64,000 nucleotides of DNA from Amblyomma americanum (Eukaryota > Arthropoda > Arachnida > Ixodida > Ixodidae). Position numbers and translations under genes: made by a program. Under the pieces are notes generated by a model that was given only the letters and a program-made list of their open reading frames with translations, had not been told where the DNA came from and made no database searches. The number at the start of each line of letters is the position of its first letter. The first letter of the stretch is position 1. This document shows, in pieces, positions 33,843 through 46,606 of the stretch. The stretch is from positions 101,455,394 through 101,519,393 of the forward strand of contig NC_135500.1 in NCBI RefSeq assembly GCF_052857255.1. Reading direction: 5' to 3'.

Positions 33843-36142
33843 AAAGTAAAACTGCACGCAACATAAATGATTTTACGCAGAGAACAAACTGTGCACTGCT
33901 TTACACATTGACTTCCCTGGTAAGAGCCTAAATATAACCACATTACATGCTAAGCATAGAGCCCCAGCTCAGACTTGACTGGACTCCCTTCGTTCGATTA
34001 CGTTCTTAAATCCGTAATTAGCAAAGAAATAGGCGCGGTCATTTTCAGTGGCCCACCCCAAGCATCACTTCTCCAGTCAAGAACTACCCCGTGGAATGGG
34101 CTCAGCCTCGATCCCGGGATTTCGTTAACAACGCAAACCAAATAAAAAACGAATACGGCACCACTCCCGCTCCGCTTAGGGTATCCACACCCTCTCCCGT
34201 CCGGGATTTGCATCCTACTTTCGTCAATCACACCGCCATCCACTTTCCGCTCGCGTTGCTAGTCAAGTTCTTGACACTGATGCGCTCCCACCCGTCATCA
34301 GTGCGTGTCATCCGTCACCAACAAATAATGGCCACGAAGCCGCTACACCACGGACGGCGGGACACTCGGATGATAAGAATGAGGCACGGACTTAGTTCCC
34401 ATGCATTACCAGAAAAACGACGTAATTGTTTTTTCCGGTGCTCTTTGCCGCCTCGGCAAACCAGATTCGGAACGATCGCATTTTCTCACACATTGGCTGA
34501 CTATGTCAAAGGTACGGCGTAATTGCTTTAACTGGCGTTCGTCACTGCTATCTTTGAAAGAAGCCTTTTTTAGGTCACGCGGCAGTGACGACAGCTATGG
34601 GACATGGCGCCTCTCCGACGATAGCGTGCGGCGTGTCAGGGGGTCTCGTAAAGACAGCGGCGTTGCGTAAAAAGACCCGCTGCAATTCCCATCTGCACTG
34701 TGCTTGCGAACCCTATCGTTTACAATGGAATGCCGCTTATGCGATCGTAGGCATTCTGCAAAGGGACGCAGCTGGAAAAGAGCGGCGGCTTTACATATAC
34801 CGTTACTTTAAGTCGTCGACTATATATATACATGTTGATCAGCAATCCAACGCCCATTTCTTGTTTGTCCGCTAAACCATGGTACCACAATCCGTGCACG
34901 CCTTTTAGCATTACACATGCTTTATATCTCCTCCTAGCCTATATCATATGGCATCCCGTTAGCCGGAATATAATGTCCGCTAGTTCCTCAACCAGCACTC
35001 CTAAGCTCGCCTGCCTGGAAAGGGTTCTAGCGTTAAGCGCTGACGTGCTCTTTCTGATTGTGGCATGTTCGGAGCACAAGATGCTCAACACCCTCTACTG
35101 CGTCACAGGCCTGACCAGTACACAGCCGCTGGGGATTGAGGGCCTGGGATTAATTGGCGCATTCGTGTAGGAGTTTGCTGCCGGGTACTAACTACACCAA
35201 GGCGCCAAAATCCTGTTGTACTAAAGTTCGCGTTTACGGCACTGGTCGCAGGAGACAGGCCACGGCCGAGGCCTAGTTATTTAATTTAACCAAAACTCGC
35301 GCTTATATTTATCCTATTGCGAATTATGGTGGGACTACATCTCTAACAAGCGTCTTTTTGCACGCGAGGCGAGTGTTCTATCGCACGCTATTGCTGTAGT
35401 TCAAGTGATTAATATACAGTGGAAAAGCACAAATAAGTGTACAGCAGCGTTAATACAGTTCGTAAGACACAGAGGCCAATTGGTGTGCTAGCCAACGGCA
35501 TCTCTCTGACAGTATAACGACAAACATCTTCACCTGCATCACTAATCCCTTTTCACTCCGCAGACGACCAGATATTTTCAGGCGGGAAACATCAAAGAAA
35601 CTTTCGGACTCATGTTTTACAGAATATCATAATATGCTCCTCCAAATTCATCTTAGCTGTAAAAAAACCTTCTGCATCTGATCAAAATACTTCTGGCTTG
35701 ACGATGAGACTTAATGTTGCGTCAAAGGTGTATTGACCGTCGATTTCCGACGCAATTGAGACGAACTTAGTAACGTGCACTGGTTGGGCGTTCGGCTTCG
35801 CTGCAGCCAAGACGCAAATTTGGCCCACTATACGGACTGCACTCATCACAAATTTTATTCGATGCCCCTGGATTAAAACGAGAGTTCACGTTCTCGTAGT
35901 TCTTTCAGACTAAAAGGTTCACGTCAGACAGACAAGGAAGATGAACACAGCGCTGAAGCAAAATAAAACAGCTTTCCACCTACGAGCCCATTAAATTACG
36001 GCTTGTTGATTTCTGCTTAGTGAAAACCCGGGTCGCTGTTGTTTGCAGATAACTTACTTCCATCACAAATTTAAGCTTGTAAAACAAACACACCGCTAAT
36101 TGGCTAAGGTAACCCCCCAAACATACTATCTCAGGCTAGAAG
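33843..36142. other. No gene recognised
   Basis: Frames of 60-143 codons occur but none has recognisable motifs. Not explained by the repeats of this window. Confidence 0.45.
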
Positions 36143-36146
36143 CAAC
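36143..36146. repeat. Target site duplication CAAC, left of element 2
   Basis: CAAC precedes the 5' LTR and follows the 3' LTR at 40462-40465. Confidence 0.8.
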
Positions 36147-36307
36147 TGTAGCGCCCCTCGCGCCGAGCTTTGGCTCGCAGGCCATGGCACGGGGCGCCGG
36201 ACAAGAAAGAGGAAGCTGGGCTAGTCCGCCGCTGCGCGAGCAGCGCAAATAAACAGTTTGAACCTCAACGCTGTCCGAGCTGGTTCTTCCCCGCCTTAGC
36301 TCCGACA
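36147..36307 (+). repeat. 5' LTR of element 2 (161 bp)
   Basis: Starts TGTAGCGCCCC, contains AATAAA and ends TTAGCTCCGACA. A TGGTGACCC tract lies four bases downstream as the presumed primer binding site. I could not assign its tRNA with confidence. Confidence 0.85.
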
Positions 36308-36350
36308 GATTTGGTGACCCGGTTTCAAGCACGCAACCCTATCGTGCTAC

Positions 36351-37211
36351 ATGGATTCCCCTGGATTTTCCGCCCTTCTTACAGGCGGCGAACCGTCCCA
36401 GAACACTCAGCCTCTCGGTGCTTCGGTGGCCGTGTTTCAGCTAGTCAGCCTGCCTCGATTTAGGCCCAATAGCCCCGGCGCCTAGCTCCGGCAGTCGAAG
36501 GCGCATTTCCAGCTGCAACGTATAACCAGCCAGGAGACCAAGTTCCTCCACCTCGTGTCGTCCTTGCCTTTTGACGTTGATGAGGTCTTAGTGGACGTCA
36601 TCAGCCCGACGGAATCGGCTCGACCCTTCGACACGTTGAAGGCAGCTATCATCGACCCCAAGTAAGCGTCCGAGCACCGCAAACTCGAGCAGCTCCTCAG
36701 CGCTACAGAGCTTGGTGACAGCCGCCCTTCGCAGCTCCTCCATCGCATGCGCCAGCTTCCGGGAAACTCCGCTGCTCAGCACGGCCCACTTCAGCGTGAG
36801 TTGTTCGTTCAGCGTCTTCCCCAACGCATGGTCCCCATCATCGCAGCTGCGCGTAATGTTTCATTAGACAAGCTCGCTGAACTCGTTAACCATGTTGCGT
36901 ACTACTCACGGCTCCCCAACGTCAGCTCTGTGACCGGTCCGACTCTAACTACTGCCGCAGACTCCCAGCTTGCCAGCATCGAATGTCGACTTGATGCTCT
37001 TGCCAGGCAGCTCGATGTCCTCGCGCCTTCGCCGCGCCGCTCTCTGCCGAGGTTCAGGCTAGGCCGGAGCACCCCGGAATCCCAACCATCCAACGCGCGG
37101 CGAGCCACCTCGCCCTCGGCTGTCTGCTGGTACCACCGTATTTTCGGCAGCTTTGCCTGCAAGTGCACACACCCATGCTCCTGGTCGGGAAACGCTGCGA
37201 CCGGCCACTGA
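36351..37211 (+). pseudogene. Element 2 gag, two nonsense codons
   Basis: ATG at 36351 opens a frame that continues to about 37210 with in-frame stops only at 36483-36485 (TAG) and 36663-36665 (TAA). Recognisable gag phrases are FLHLVSSLP, then RPFDTLKAA, and LGDSRPSQLLHRM followed by SLDKLAELV. The end carries CWYHRIFG-x5-C-x3-C, the Cys/His form found in some arthropod Ty3 gags in place of a standard CCHC knuckle. Translation is blocked early. Confidence 0.8.
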
Positions 37212-38011
37212 CGGCGGTAAGTGGTGCTGGTGGACAGACATGCCGCCTCTTTTACGTCTCGGATAACATTACTGGCCCTCGTTTCCTGGTCAACACGGGA
37301 GCACAAGTCAGCGTCATAGCGGCCTCTTGGGCAGATCGCCGTCGCAACGAACAGACCTCCCCGCTCCAAGCGATCAACACTCCCCCATTCGCACATATGT
37401 CCAGCGGTCCCTGACTCTTAATATCGGATTGCGCCGCACGTTTCGCTGGATCTTCATTATCGCTGACGTCTCGAAAGCTGTCCTCGGCGCGGACATCCTC
37501 AGTTTGTTCAACCCAGCGATCGACATGCAAGCTCGTCGCCCCATAGACCTCAGCACGCACCTTTGCGTCATCGGCGTACTCTCCACCACTGCGGCGACGG
37601 GGCTTCGCGGTCTCGTCCCTGTTTCGCCGTATGCGAAAGTTCTGGCGGATTTTACTAACCTCGCAAAGCCGCATGACAGAGAGTCACCGGTGCAGCAGTC
37701 GATCACTCACCACATCGTGACTGCGGGACCTCCGGTGTTTGCTCGCCCTCGCCGTTGGTCGGGAGAACGCCTCGCTATCGCTCGCCGTGAGTTCCAACAC
37801 ATGCTTGAACTCGCCATAGTACGCCCTTCTCCAGCAATTGGGAATCGCCACTTCACATGGTGCCAAAGAAAGATCCGGGCGACTGGAGACCATGTGGAGA
37901 TTACCGCGCCCTCAATTCTCACACTTTTCCAGACCGCCATCCACTTCCTCACATACAGGATTTCACATCAAATATGGCTCGGTGCGCCATATTCTCTTAA
38001 ATTGACTTAGT
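37212..38011 (+). pseudogene. Element 2 protease and start of reverse transcriptase
   Basis: The protease reads FLVNTGAQVSVI, where Asn replaces the catalytic Asp of the DTG motif. It continues in another frame with VLGADILSLFN, a typical flap-distal region. The RT begins with MVPKKDPGDWRPCGDYRALN near 37859 in one frame and [12 protein letters not shown] in another (near 37990-38030), so at least two frameshifts lie inside. Not functional. Confidence 0.8.
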
Positions 38012-39008
38012 GAAGGCTTATCATCAATTTCCTGTGGAGCCCTCTGATATTCCGAAGACAGCCATTACCACACCGTTCGGGCTCTTTGAGTACGTACGGA
38101 TGCCTTTTGGCTTGCGCAACGCCGCTCAGACTTTTCAGCGAGCTATCAACGAGGTTACGCGAGGCCTCGACTTCGTGTTCGCTTACAGCGATGATTTCCT
38201 CGTTCCAAGTTCATCCTGTACTGAGCATGAAGCTCATCTGCGCGCCCTATTCCGCCGACTGGATGAATATGGGCTCGGGATCAACCCCAACAAGTGCCCC
38301 TTTGGCGCAGCTACAATAGAGTTAACCGGCCACCTTTTCATTCCACAGGGCATTCGGCCTCTCGACAGCTAAGTCAAAGCCATTCAAGATTTTCCCGCCC
38401 CCCCGCCCCCAGAAGCTCAGAGAATTCTTGGGCCTCCTGAACTTTCATAGGCGCTTTCTCTCGAAGTGCGCCTCTTTCCTAAAGCCTCTGACTGATCTTT
38501 TGGCCACGAAAAAAGTGTCTGCTGCGCCACTTGAGTGGACTGAAGATGCTGCCGCTGCATTAGCGGCTGCCAAGAAGGCGCTCGCAGACACCACTTTGCT
38601 AATAGATCCAGTTCCTGGTGTTCCACTGCGGCTCGTCACCGACGCCTCGAGCATTGCCGTCGGCGCAGTTCTCGAGCAGTACGTGTCTAGTTGGCAGCCC
38701 CTCGGTTTTTCTCTTCCAAAAGCTGAAGCCAGCTGAGATAAATACAGCACCTTCTGTCGAGAATCGCTTGCTGTGTACCTCGCGATCAAACACTTTCGCC
38801 ACTTCCTTGATGACCGGGGCTTTCACGTCATCACGGGCCATAAGCCCTTAACGTTTGCCTTCCAAAGAAACCACAGCACCCACACTGCACGCGAGATCCA
38901 CCAAGTGTGTTTTTTATGCGAGTTTACAGTGCTTCTCCGTCACGTCCATGGCCCGGAGAATGCTGCTGCTGATGCGCTTTCTCGTGTTAGTGCCATGGCG
39001 TCTGAATA
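38012..39008 (+). pseudogene. Element 2 RT palm and RNase H
   Basis: [20 protein letters not shown] followed by AYSDDFLV in the catalytic position (Ser replaces the usual variable residue, both Asp kept), and LGLLNFHRRFL after a stop at 38370 and a C-rich indel near 38400. RNase H reads TDASSIAVGAVLEQ, ESLAVYLAIKHFRHFLDDRG and ADALSRV. Stops and frame changes separate these parts. Confidence 0.8.
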
Positions 39009-39012
39009 ACCA

Positions 39013-40239
39013 GTGGACATGGAGGAGCTAGCGGCTCCACAGCGCAAAGATTCAGAGCTGCATCGTCTTCGCTCCTCATCCGCGTCCCTGTCCTTCGCCA
39101 AATGTCCACTGCCGTTTTCCTCCCAGTCCATTACGTGCGAGACATCCACAGGCGGCTCGCGCCCCTACATACCTGTGGCTTTCCGTCGTACCCTTTAAAA
39201 AAAACTGCACTGCCTGAGCGACCGTGGTATTCATGCTACGCAGAGGCTGATCACATCTTGTTTCGTTTGACCAAGCATCAATGCCGACGTCCGCCACTAG
39301 GCACGAACCTGCCTTCACTGCCGGCGCGTCAAAGTTCACCGGCATACCGTCACGCCTGCTTCTCCTTTTCGGCCGCCTGACGCACGGTTTTCCCACATTC
39401 ACAAAGACATTTTTGGACCACTACCGTTATCACGTGGGGTCTCTTATCTTCTCTCCTGTGTGGACCGTATCTGCTCACCTGTGTGGACCCGCTAGCCCGA
39501 GGCGTTGCCCATTAATGACACTACAGTCCAGACCGTTGTTTCGGCCTTCATGGCCAACTGGGTCTATCGTTTCGGCTGCCTGTCTGTCGTCAGCACCGAC
39601 CGCTGCCGCCAGTTTCAATCGGCCCTGTTTACTGCTCTTGTCTATATTCTGGGCGTTCGCCACATCCATGCGACCGGCTACCATCTTTCAGCCAATGGCA
39701 TGGTGGAACGTCTGCATCAACAACTGAAGGCTGCCCTTACCACTTATCAGCCAAGGGAACGCTGGTCCGACCACCTTCCCCTCGTCCTCTTGGGCATTCG
39801 CTCGGCACTGAAGGCTAACCTCGGCAGCTCTTCTGCTGAGCTAGTCTACGGAGTTCCCCGTCGTTTCCTTGGGGAATTCTCTCCTTCCTCCCCTCCGTTG
39901 ATCCATGACGCTTCCACCTACATCCGAGACCTACGGAACTCATTTCTCCAAATTACTCCTGTCACCCCTGCAGCCCCTCACCCTCAGTCCGTGTTCGTCA
40001 GCCAGGACCTGGCCTCCTGCACCCATGTCTTCATCCGCTGTGACCATGTCCGTCCACCTCTCACGCCGGCCTTCGATGGACCATTCCGCGTCCTCCATCG
40101 TGCGCAGAAGAGCTTCACGTTAGACGTCCACAGCCGTGAAGACGTCGTGGCTGCTGACCTCCTTAAACCTGCCTACATTGCCACACCTCTGCCCGTCGGC
40201 CCTACACTCGCTCTCGCTTCGACTGCGCCACCATTGTGA
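39013..40239 (+). pseudogene. Element 2 integrase
   Basis: The first core Asp region is broken. The second reads VVSTDRCRQFQSALF (normally DRG-x-QF), and the Glu is in ANGMVERLHQQLK. The tail carries FDGPFRVLHRAQKSFTLDV (GPY/F-like) and ends at TGA 40237-40239. The zinc-binding region is not clear. Inactive through frameshifts in the first half. Confidence 0.75.
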
Positions 40240-40290
40240 ACCACTTCCTCGAAGCACATCCGCTGGGCGAATTTTGTGGCTTCGCTCTAC

Positions 40291-40308
40291 GGGGGGGGGG
40301 GGGAGCCT
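40291..40308 (+). other. Polypurine tract of element 2 (G13)
   Basis: A run of 13 G followed by AG lies just before the 3' LTR, with CCT between. It is the probable plus-strand primer. Confidence 0.55.
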
Positions 40309-40461
40309 TGTAGTGCCCCTCAGGCGGCACGCAGGCCATGACATGCGACGCCGGACAAGAAAGAGGAAGTTGGGCTATGCCACCGCAGCGCGAACACCGC
40401 AAATAAACAGCTCGAACCTCAACGCTGTCGAAGCTGGTTCTTCCTCGCCTTAGCTCCGACA
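40309..40461 (+). repeat. 3' LTR of element 2 (153 bp)
   Basis: Begins TGTAGTGCCCC and ends TTAGCTCCGACA. Compared with the 5' LTR it has an 8-base net shortening and numerous substitutions. Confidence 0.85.
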
Positions 40462-40596
40462 CAACCGCTAAATTTTATTGGGGCAGCGCAAACGGACTGT
40501 TTCTATGATCGAAGGGCGCTGCCGCAAAAAAGTTGCTGACAAACGGCCAAGGCGGAACTGTTCAGTAGTGAAATTTAAGATAATAGTCCCCTTTAG

Positions 40597-40710
40597 TCGA
40601 AATGAAGTGCCATGAACAATTTTTTTTCTTGTCGACTTCGAGAGTGAAGATTACTCGAAATGAAGTGCCATGAACAATTTTTTTTCTTGTTGATTGCGAG
40701 AACGAAGTTG
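40597..40710 (+). repeat. Short tandem duplication, unit 58 bp
   Basis: TCGAAATGAAGTGCCATGAA and the following poly-T tract occur at 40597 and again at 40655; the second copy decays after about 45 bases. Confidence 0.75.
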
Positions 40711-41061
40711 TTTCTTCTCGCCTGCAATATTTCTAACGATGGCTCTTCTCTCTTCCCATTGAATTTTAAAGGAACTAGGTTTAGATTTTGCCTCTGAATC
40801 TTCTGCTTCTTCGTCTGGGGGCAGGTACGCCATCCACTAACTGCGCAAAGCACAAAAATAGGAATAAGAACCGACGATTTTGAGGTGCCAGGAAATGCTG
40901 CCCAGCTCAGACCCCAAAGTTCAGCAGGAGCTGATCGAAAGGTCTATAGCATCAGCAAGATCTAATGGACGCCTGGAATAGGGGGACCAACCGCTGATGT
41001 TAGTTCCAAATAAAATATCATCGCCATCATATGCTAACTAGTACTAACAGTCACATGCCTC

Positions 41062-42265
41062 ATTGGAAGGCAGCACTCCCTTATCTCTCCGTGTGTGCAC
41101 TGCGATTGGAGAAAGTGCGGGCTGCACCACAAAATGGTGGCTCATCCGAGCATGCACCACTTCCCTCTCATGATTAAATACATTCACTTTTAATGAGGAA
41201 AAAGTCAACGACCAAGAAAGAAGAAGACCACATAAAGCAGCAATGTACCCTGGCCAATTCCCCACCGTGGGATTCATTCAGAGGCCATCATCATAATCAT
41301 CATCATCATCAAGCGCTATAAGGAGCATTCACGCGAGGTGAATATTTCCTACGTGACGTTGCGCTTCCGACCAAAAAATTTGTTTCAGGCGCCCACCTCT
41401 CTCAAAATTACCGGACTCAAAAGAGGTGTAATAAAACCTTCACTGTCATTTTAAACTGTACCAGTGCTTTCACAATGATTTCCTAATTAATAACCCGTCT
41501 CAGAACTCTCTTCTAGAAAAGATGTACAAGATTTATTTAATTGTAGCACCACAGGTAACAAGTATATCGCACTAGGACACTGTGCGTAGTGCCTATATAG
41601 TCGATCCTTGCCGTGCTGCGAATTGTCAGCATTCCGACTTCACTTTTTCAGGCGTCTGTAGTGTACCGATTGAAGTAATAGCTTTTGACATCATCCTCAC
41701 GCATTATGTTGACGTTACAACAGATCATAAGAGGAAACTTGGCGCGCTAAGCGGTGCTTAAATCGTCAATGTATCATTCCTTGAGACAAAGACGTTGTGA
41801 CCCGCCGTGGACATGCGCCTTTAGGCCTAGGGAAATCATCATCATCATCGTCATCATCATCATCATCAAGTACACGACCCATGCAGTCCACGAGCGGTCT
41901 CGCGGCACTAATCTGCTGCCTGTCGCACATGTTGAAAGGCAGAATAATCCTAACCATCACACTACAGAGCGGTCGTTGTATAAAGCGTGCATTACACACG
42001 GTCAGCACCGCGCCCTAAGCGAACGCTTTATATTACTGCCTGAGCCAGGAAAGGTTTGGGGACAAGTCATTAAGCTTATCGGAAACGGGGCGAGAGGCAG
42101 CATTGCTCGTTACCGGAGACCCACAGATAAGCGCTTTGGACGGTCACTTTTTCCAGTCCCAAGTTGGGCAGCACCGTCAAAAATAAGCGTCACGCGGCGC
42201 GTCAACCACGGACTTAAAAATTCGTCCAATATACGTTATAGCACACGCAATTAAAACGTCCAAGA
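41062..42265 (+). repeat. Duplicated locus copy B, left part
   Basis: 41062-41136 resembles 20-93 and about 41580-42265 resembles 96-690 of copy A. Shared blocks include AATTGTCAGCA, CTTGAGACAAAG, CTGTCGCACATGTT (CTGTCACGCATGTT in A), and GTTGGGCAGCACC (TTTGGGCAACACC in A). About 440 bp at 41137-41580 are absent from A. An (ATC)n microsatellite at 41835-41868 is also absent from A. The right part of this copy resumes at 54538. Confidence 0.65.
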
Positions 42266-43232
42266 GACGCACATCCCCAGGATTCTGGACCATGCGCCTC
42301 GAAAAACCGGTCGCGCCATCTCGCGACAGCCGGCGGCGCGGCGGCGCGTAACTCAATGGCGACGAAAAATAAAAATTGATATTTCGTCGCGCATAACAGT
42401 TAGGAATTAGCTCTCTCGCCTAGATGTTAAATGCATCATAAAGTTTCATTTATTCGAGTTTCATCGATGTAGCTTACATATTGCGTTTGCCATGAGCAAT
42501 GATCTATGACAGCATGGAGCCTATGGCGAGGTCCTGAAAAATACCCCACTTGACTTCAATTTATCGCTCACTACAGCCCTATTTTAAAATATATCGACAA
42601 GCTCTAGCGGGTTCACGTAGGGTAATGTCCTACCTTTAAGGAAGTATAAGGTATTTTACATTTCAATGGCGTAAAAGTCTTCCTGCGCTATTTCTCTATT
42701 GATCATGCATCATCAGCTTTTTCATGAAACGTGTGGCGCCCTCTCTCGGTGCGTTGGAAAGACACACGTCCCTGCTCGCGGCCGGGCTCGAGTAGCGGAG
42801 GCGGCTCGATTTCGGCCGTGCCCTGCTACAGTGTCCCTGCTTTGGTAGGTTGCTTTGGGAGGTTGAGCCTGCCGTACGAATGCGCAGTTTTGTCAAAAGT
42901 GCCCCCATCGGAGGGAGGCTATGGCCATGGGCTGCTACATAAAATGCTACAAGAAAGCGTGTGCCTTCTATGAGGTATATAGAGGAAATTATAAGAAGAC
43001 TCTTTTGCTTGACAGGTACATTTTTTATTAAGCGCGTACAGTGACCACACCGGCATAGGTGATAGTGGAATTGCGTACGCAATAACAGTGCAAAGCAATG
43101 AAGCTTCTAGGTACTTTCGTTCAAGCAGTGAAATTTGTAATTCCCGGACGCTCATACTTAGAGCTCACTCACGGATACTTGTATATGGTTCTTGCACTGT
43201 GCATTCAAAATTGTAAAATCGTGTCTTAATGT

Positions 43233-43363
43233 CTACATTTCAACACCTATGTTATTAGCCTCAATAGCAGAAAGCTCTTCCAATCTTTTTTCGATGTGGT
43301 GCAAGTGCAGCAAGGATGCGTTGAAGTGAATGTTGCATGTGTTGCACATAAGAGGCGGCAAAC
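43233..43363 (-). CDS. Candidate 3' terminal exon, unknown protein with C-x2-C motif
   Basis: On the minus strand, a CAG at about 43364 could be a 3' splice site. The frame then reads LPPLMCNTCNIHFNASLLHL, continues with an amphipathic charged stretch (EKRLEELSAIEANN) and stops at TAG 43233-43235. Downstream on the same strand is AATAAA at 43024-43029. The C-x2-C-x3-F start with His residues recalls U1-type or C2H2 zinc fingers, but the second His pair is not canonical. A competing overlapping frame (43247-43582) looks less protein-like. This may be a host exon or a fragment of an unrecognised transposon. Confidence 0.3.
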
Positions 43364-44159
43364 CTGATGCTGCGTTTTATGCCAGTAGGTTATTTGTCCA
43401 ATGTAACAATTAGTAGTGTGGTAGTTCACATTTTTGTCTAGGTTGGTAAAGTGCTTCTCACGATTCGATCGTTCGCCGTCGAGAAGGGGTTTACCATTGC
43501 TGTAATCGATGCTAGTTTCGGCAATTCTGTCAAAGATGTACGTGAAGGATGAACCGCTAACGAAGACTTCATAGAGTGGCATGCTGGGAACTATTCTGAA
43601 GAGTGTGCCATCAGTTCGGCAAGCCAGTAACTACGCCGTTACCCAGAGCAGCAATCAAGAGTCACTCTAGTTAAATGTTCTTGATTATAATTTAATTCTG
43701 CTAAGAAATGAACAGAAGTTATTCTCGGATAACACGATGTTTAAAAGATTACTGGTTTTCTCCAGTACGGTGACTCGGCGCTCCACCCAACCCGCTTGCG
43801 CAATGCGCCGCTAGCGCGATTCATTAGCGACAGGACGCTACATGCTCGCGGCCCTGAATATGCAGTGAATTTACCGTGTTGCGAATATGTGCAACAATAC
43901 CCATAAGCACTTTCGCACGAGTTGCGCGAACATTTTTTTTTTTGCATAGGTTCCAACCTACCCTCGTTTTTTTTTCTGCCGCTCTCCTATCTACTTTTCG
44001 CTATCCTCTCTCTTTGCTTTTAATTCCACAGGTTGCAGTTCCAGTGCTTGAGGGATTAGATAGCAATCGCTGGGCCGGCAACATTTTTAGCTTCCTTTTT
44101 GTATTCTCGTAAGTTGTTGCCTCTGAAGCTGTTGGCAAACTGCTACTTCTTGGATGTGT

Positions 44160-44210
44160 GACTCCCGGGGAGTTAGCGCGGCTTTTTAAGCGCACAAACC
44201 GCGGGAGTCA
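44160..44210. repeat. Inverted repeat GACTCCCG / CGGGAGTC
   Basis: Eight-base perfect arms at 44160-44167 and 44203-44210 around a 35-base loop. It may be an end of a small foldback element. Confidence 0.4.
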
Positions 44211-46606
44211 GAAGAGGGAGCCGTTTCCACGGCACGATCCAGCGACTTTTAAATGTGCCATGCATCTCCATGTTCCTGGTGCTGGCTCCCTTCCCCTGTC
44301 GAGCGGACGGAGAGAATTTCAAGCCGTGGAGAGAAGGGGTTGGGGGGCGACGAAAGAACAACTTAAATCGCGAAGAAAAGTTCGGGGAACCTGAAATACC
44401 TTCAAGCCATGAAGAAAAGAGCCACCGAGAGCCCGGCGATCCTTCCATTGTTATAAACCGGACCCCCCTTCCAACGCGTACACGAGCGCCCGCGCGCTGA
44501 TGCCGACATCTAGCACGGACGCCTCACCTAGGCTTGCTGGCGTATCCTGCAGTGCGCATGCGCAGACCGGTTTCGGCTTACGCTAAGAGCGCGGACGCTG
44601 AGCGCGTACGCCCAGGAAGGGCCATTCGAGTTGGCGCCTCTAGGCCTTTTTTGGGGTGGGATGACTGTCTTTGAAGTGGCACAGGAGGCCTCCGATAATG
44701 ATGTCCGGCTTGTGTGTAGTTTGCATCCCTTCCTTTCTGAGAACACTGGCCAAGGTTTCGCAGACACCCTTTACGTACTAACTGCATACGCGTTTTTGCC
44801 ACCAGCGTGTCCTTAGCATAAGCATATCGAGTTGTTTTCGTTGCATCCTTTTCAGTTTTAGATGATACATCGAGTGAAGAATCTTGGGTATCCATTGCCT
44901 AGAAATGTTTTCTTTTGCTGATGAGTTTTAATGGCGCACTGGCAACCTCGCACCAAGCGCAATGGGTTGAAGTGTTTTCTTCAACACAATGTTAGGTGGA
45001 AGACCATTTTCCGAGCACTTCAACTCAAAGAAACCAAGCGCCAGGCTTCGAGAAAACTTCTACCCATTGGAAATCAGTGGGTACACGGCGACACTGCGGA
45101 CCGAATCACACACCGTCCTCGAGCCGCATGCTCAAAGCGATGTGTCATTGCTGTTGTCGCTGATTTTAAAACAAATATGCAAGAATTGGGAATCGTCTTA
45201 ACCAAAACTTGCTTGAATTCCACCCTACCCTTAGGGCACAATTTTCAGCACTGTTCCTCCCAAAAAGGCTACGGGAACAAGACGCACAACACGCAGCATC
45301 AAACGGATGAAGAACGTGGAGAGGCGGTAACCGAAAGGGCCAAGGATGATTTGAGCCGGTGCATAGGTACGGAGAAATTCTTTTTCAAGAGCTACACGGG
45401 CAGCCGGTAGCAGGGTGGTAAGAGGGAGGAAGAAAAGGACAGTGGGGAGGGGTCTCCTGCTGTGCCTTTGCCTGCCTTTCTTGTTTTTTCTCCTTTTACT
45501 TTTCCTCGAATCGTGGAGCGCAGTCCATGGTTGCTTTTTGGATGCGCTATGTTTCTGTTCCCTATGGTGCGAAGCACGAGCTGCACGACATAGTCGGCGC
45601 CTCTGCGAAAACGGCCCGGAAAGGTCATGGACGCACTCTTGCCTCCAGGCTGTCACAAAAAAAAACTTACAACCGCTAATGTGTCAGTCCTGGCAAAGGG
45701 TTTCTCCACACGCAGACAAAAATCTCCCAAAAAAGACATCAGAATTTCTGCAGAAGATTCTTTACTGCCTTCCGCCAAACTAAGGAATTCCACCAGCCTT
45801 GTTAAAAGCACAGCGCATGACACAGGTAGACAGTGCCACCAAAATCAATTTCGGATGAGTTAGCGTGGTTACGCCAGTTGCAACTAGGAGTGCTAGCACT
45901 TCAGTTTTCAGTGCTGTTTCAGTGTTCGGTTCCGTTGCGCATAGATGCAGCTGATGAAGACGACGATATCCAAAATACAGCGCAAGAGACTGGTATTTTA
46001 TGACGCAGAATGTTCGGCTGCGGCGGTATCGATGGCATATGCCGGGGCTAGCAAAAATATTTTCCTTCCTTTTCGTCATTATTTCAATAAAACCACCACT
46101 ACTACTACATGCCTCTGACGCCGTTCTGTTCTCCTCAGTACTCAATCCACATGGTCTTGGCCCGCCTTCGCGGCGTGTATTGGCGCCTGAGAAATGGCTG
46201 TTGGACAGACTTAGAGAGGAGGAAAAAAGCCAGTGACTTTTGTTCTTTCAGAGCGAGAACCTTATAGGGTGTGCGAGTATCGCATTTTTGCCTGCGAACT
46301 GAATAGTTTCGAATTATTATGAATATAGGCAAAGAAAAAATACATGTTGCTGGTAACGACTGAAATGCGCTAACAGACGGGACAGAAAAGAAGAACACAT
46401 ACACATGCGATGGTGTCTGTATTCTCTTCCGTACCGTTGATGCTGTCCAGTCGTTTGCGTCAACATTCACCAACCAGCCCGACCTAGCCCTCTTCAGTGA
46501 ACAAAATATCGACAGTCAAAAAAAGTTTTTCGCACAACAGAACAAGGAAATATGTATCAGACCATAACTTTATTTTGGTCGTTATTGTGGGGGGATTCAC
46601 TCGTTT

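Larger units (their letters stand above)
36147..40461 (+). mobile_element. Ty3/gypsy LTR retrotransposon, element 2 (old, decayed)
   Basis: A 4.3-kb element with short LTRs (161 and 153 bp) that differ by indels and many substitutions, so it is much older than elements 1 and 3. Gag, protease, RT, RNase H and integrase remnants are in the correct order, with stops and frameshifts throughout. Target duplications of CAAC are still exact. Confidence 0.9.

Noticed and set aside
41766..42008. Frame with a poly-Asp run
   Set aside because: It is the (ATC)n microsatellite at 41835-41868 read on the minus strand.
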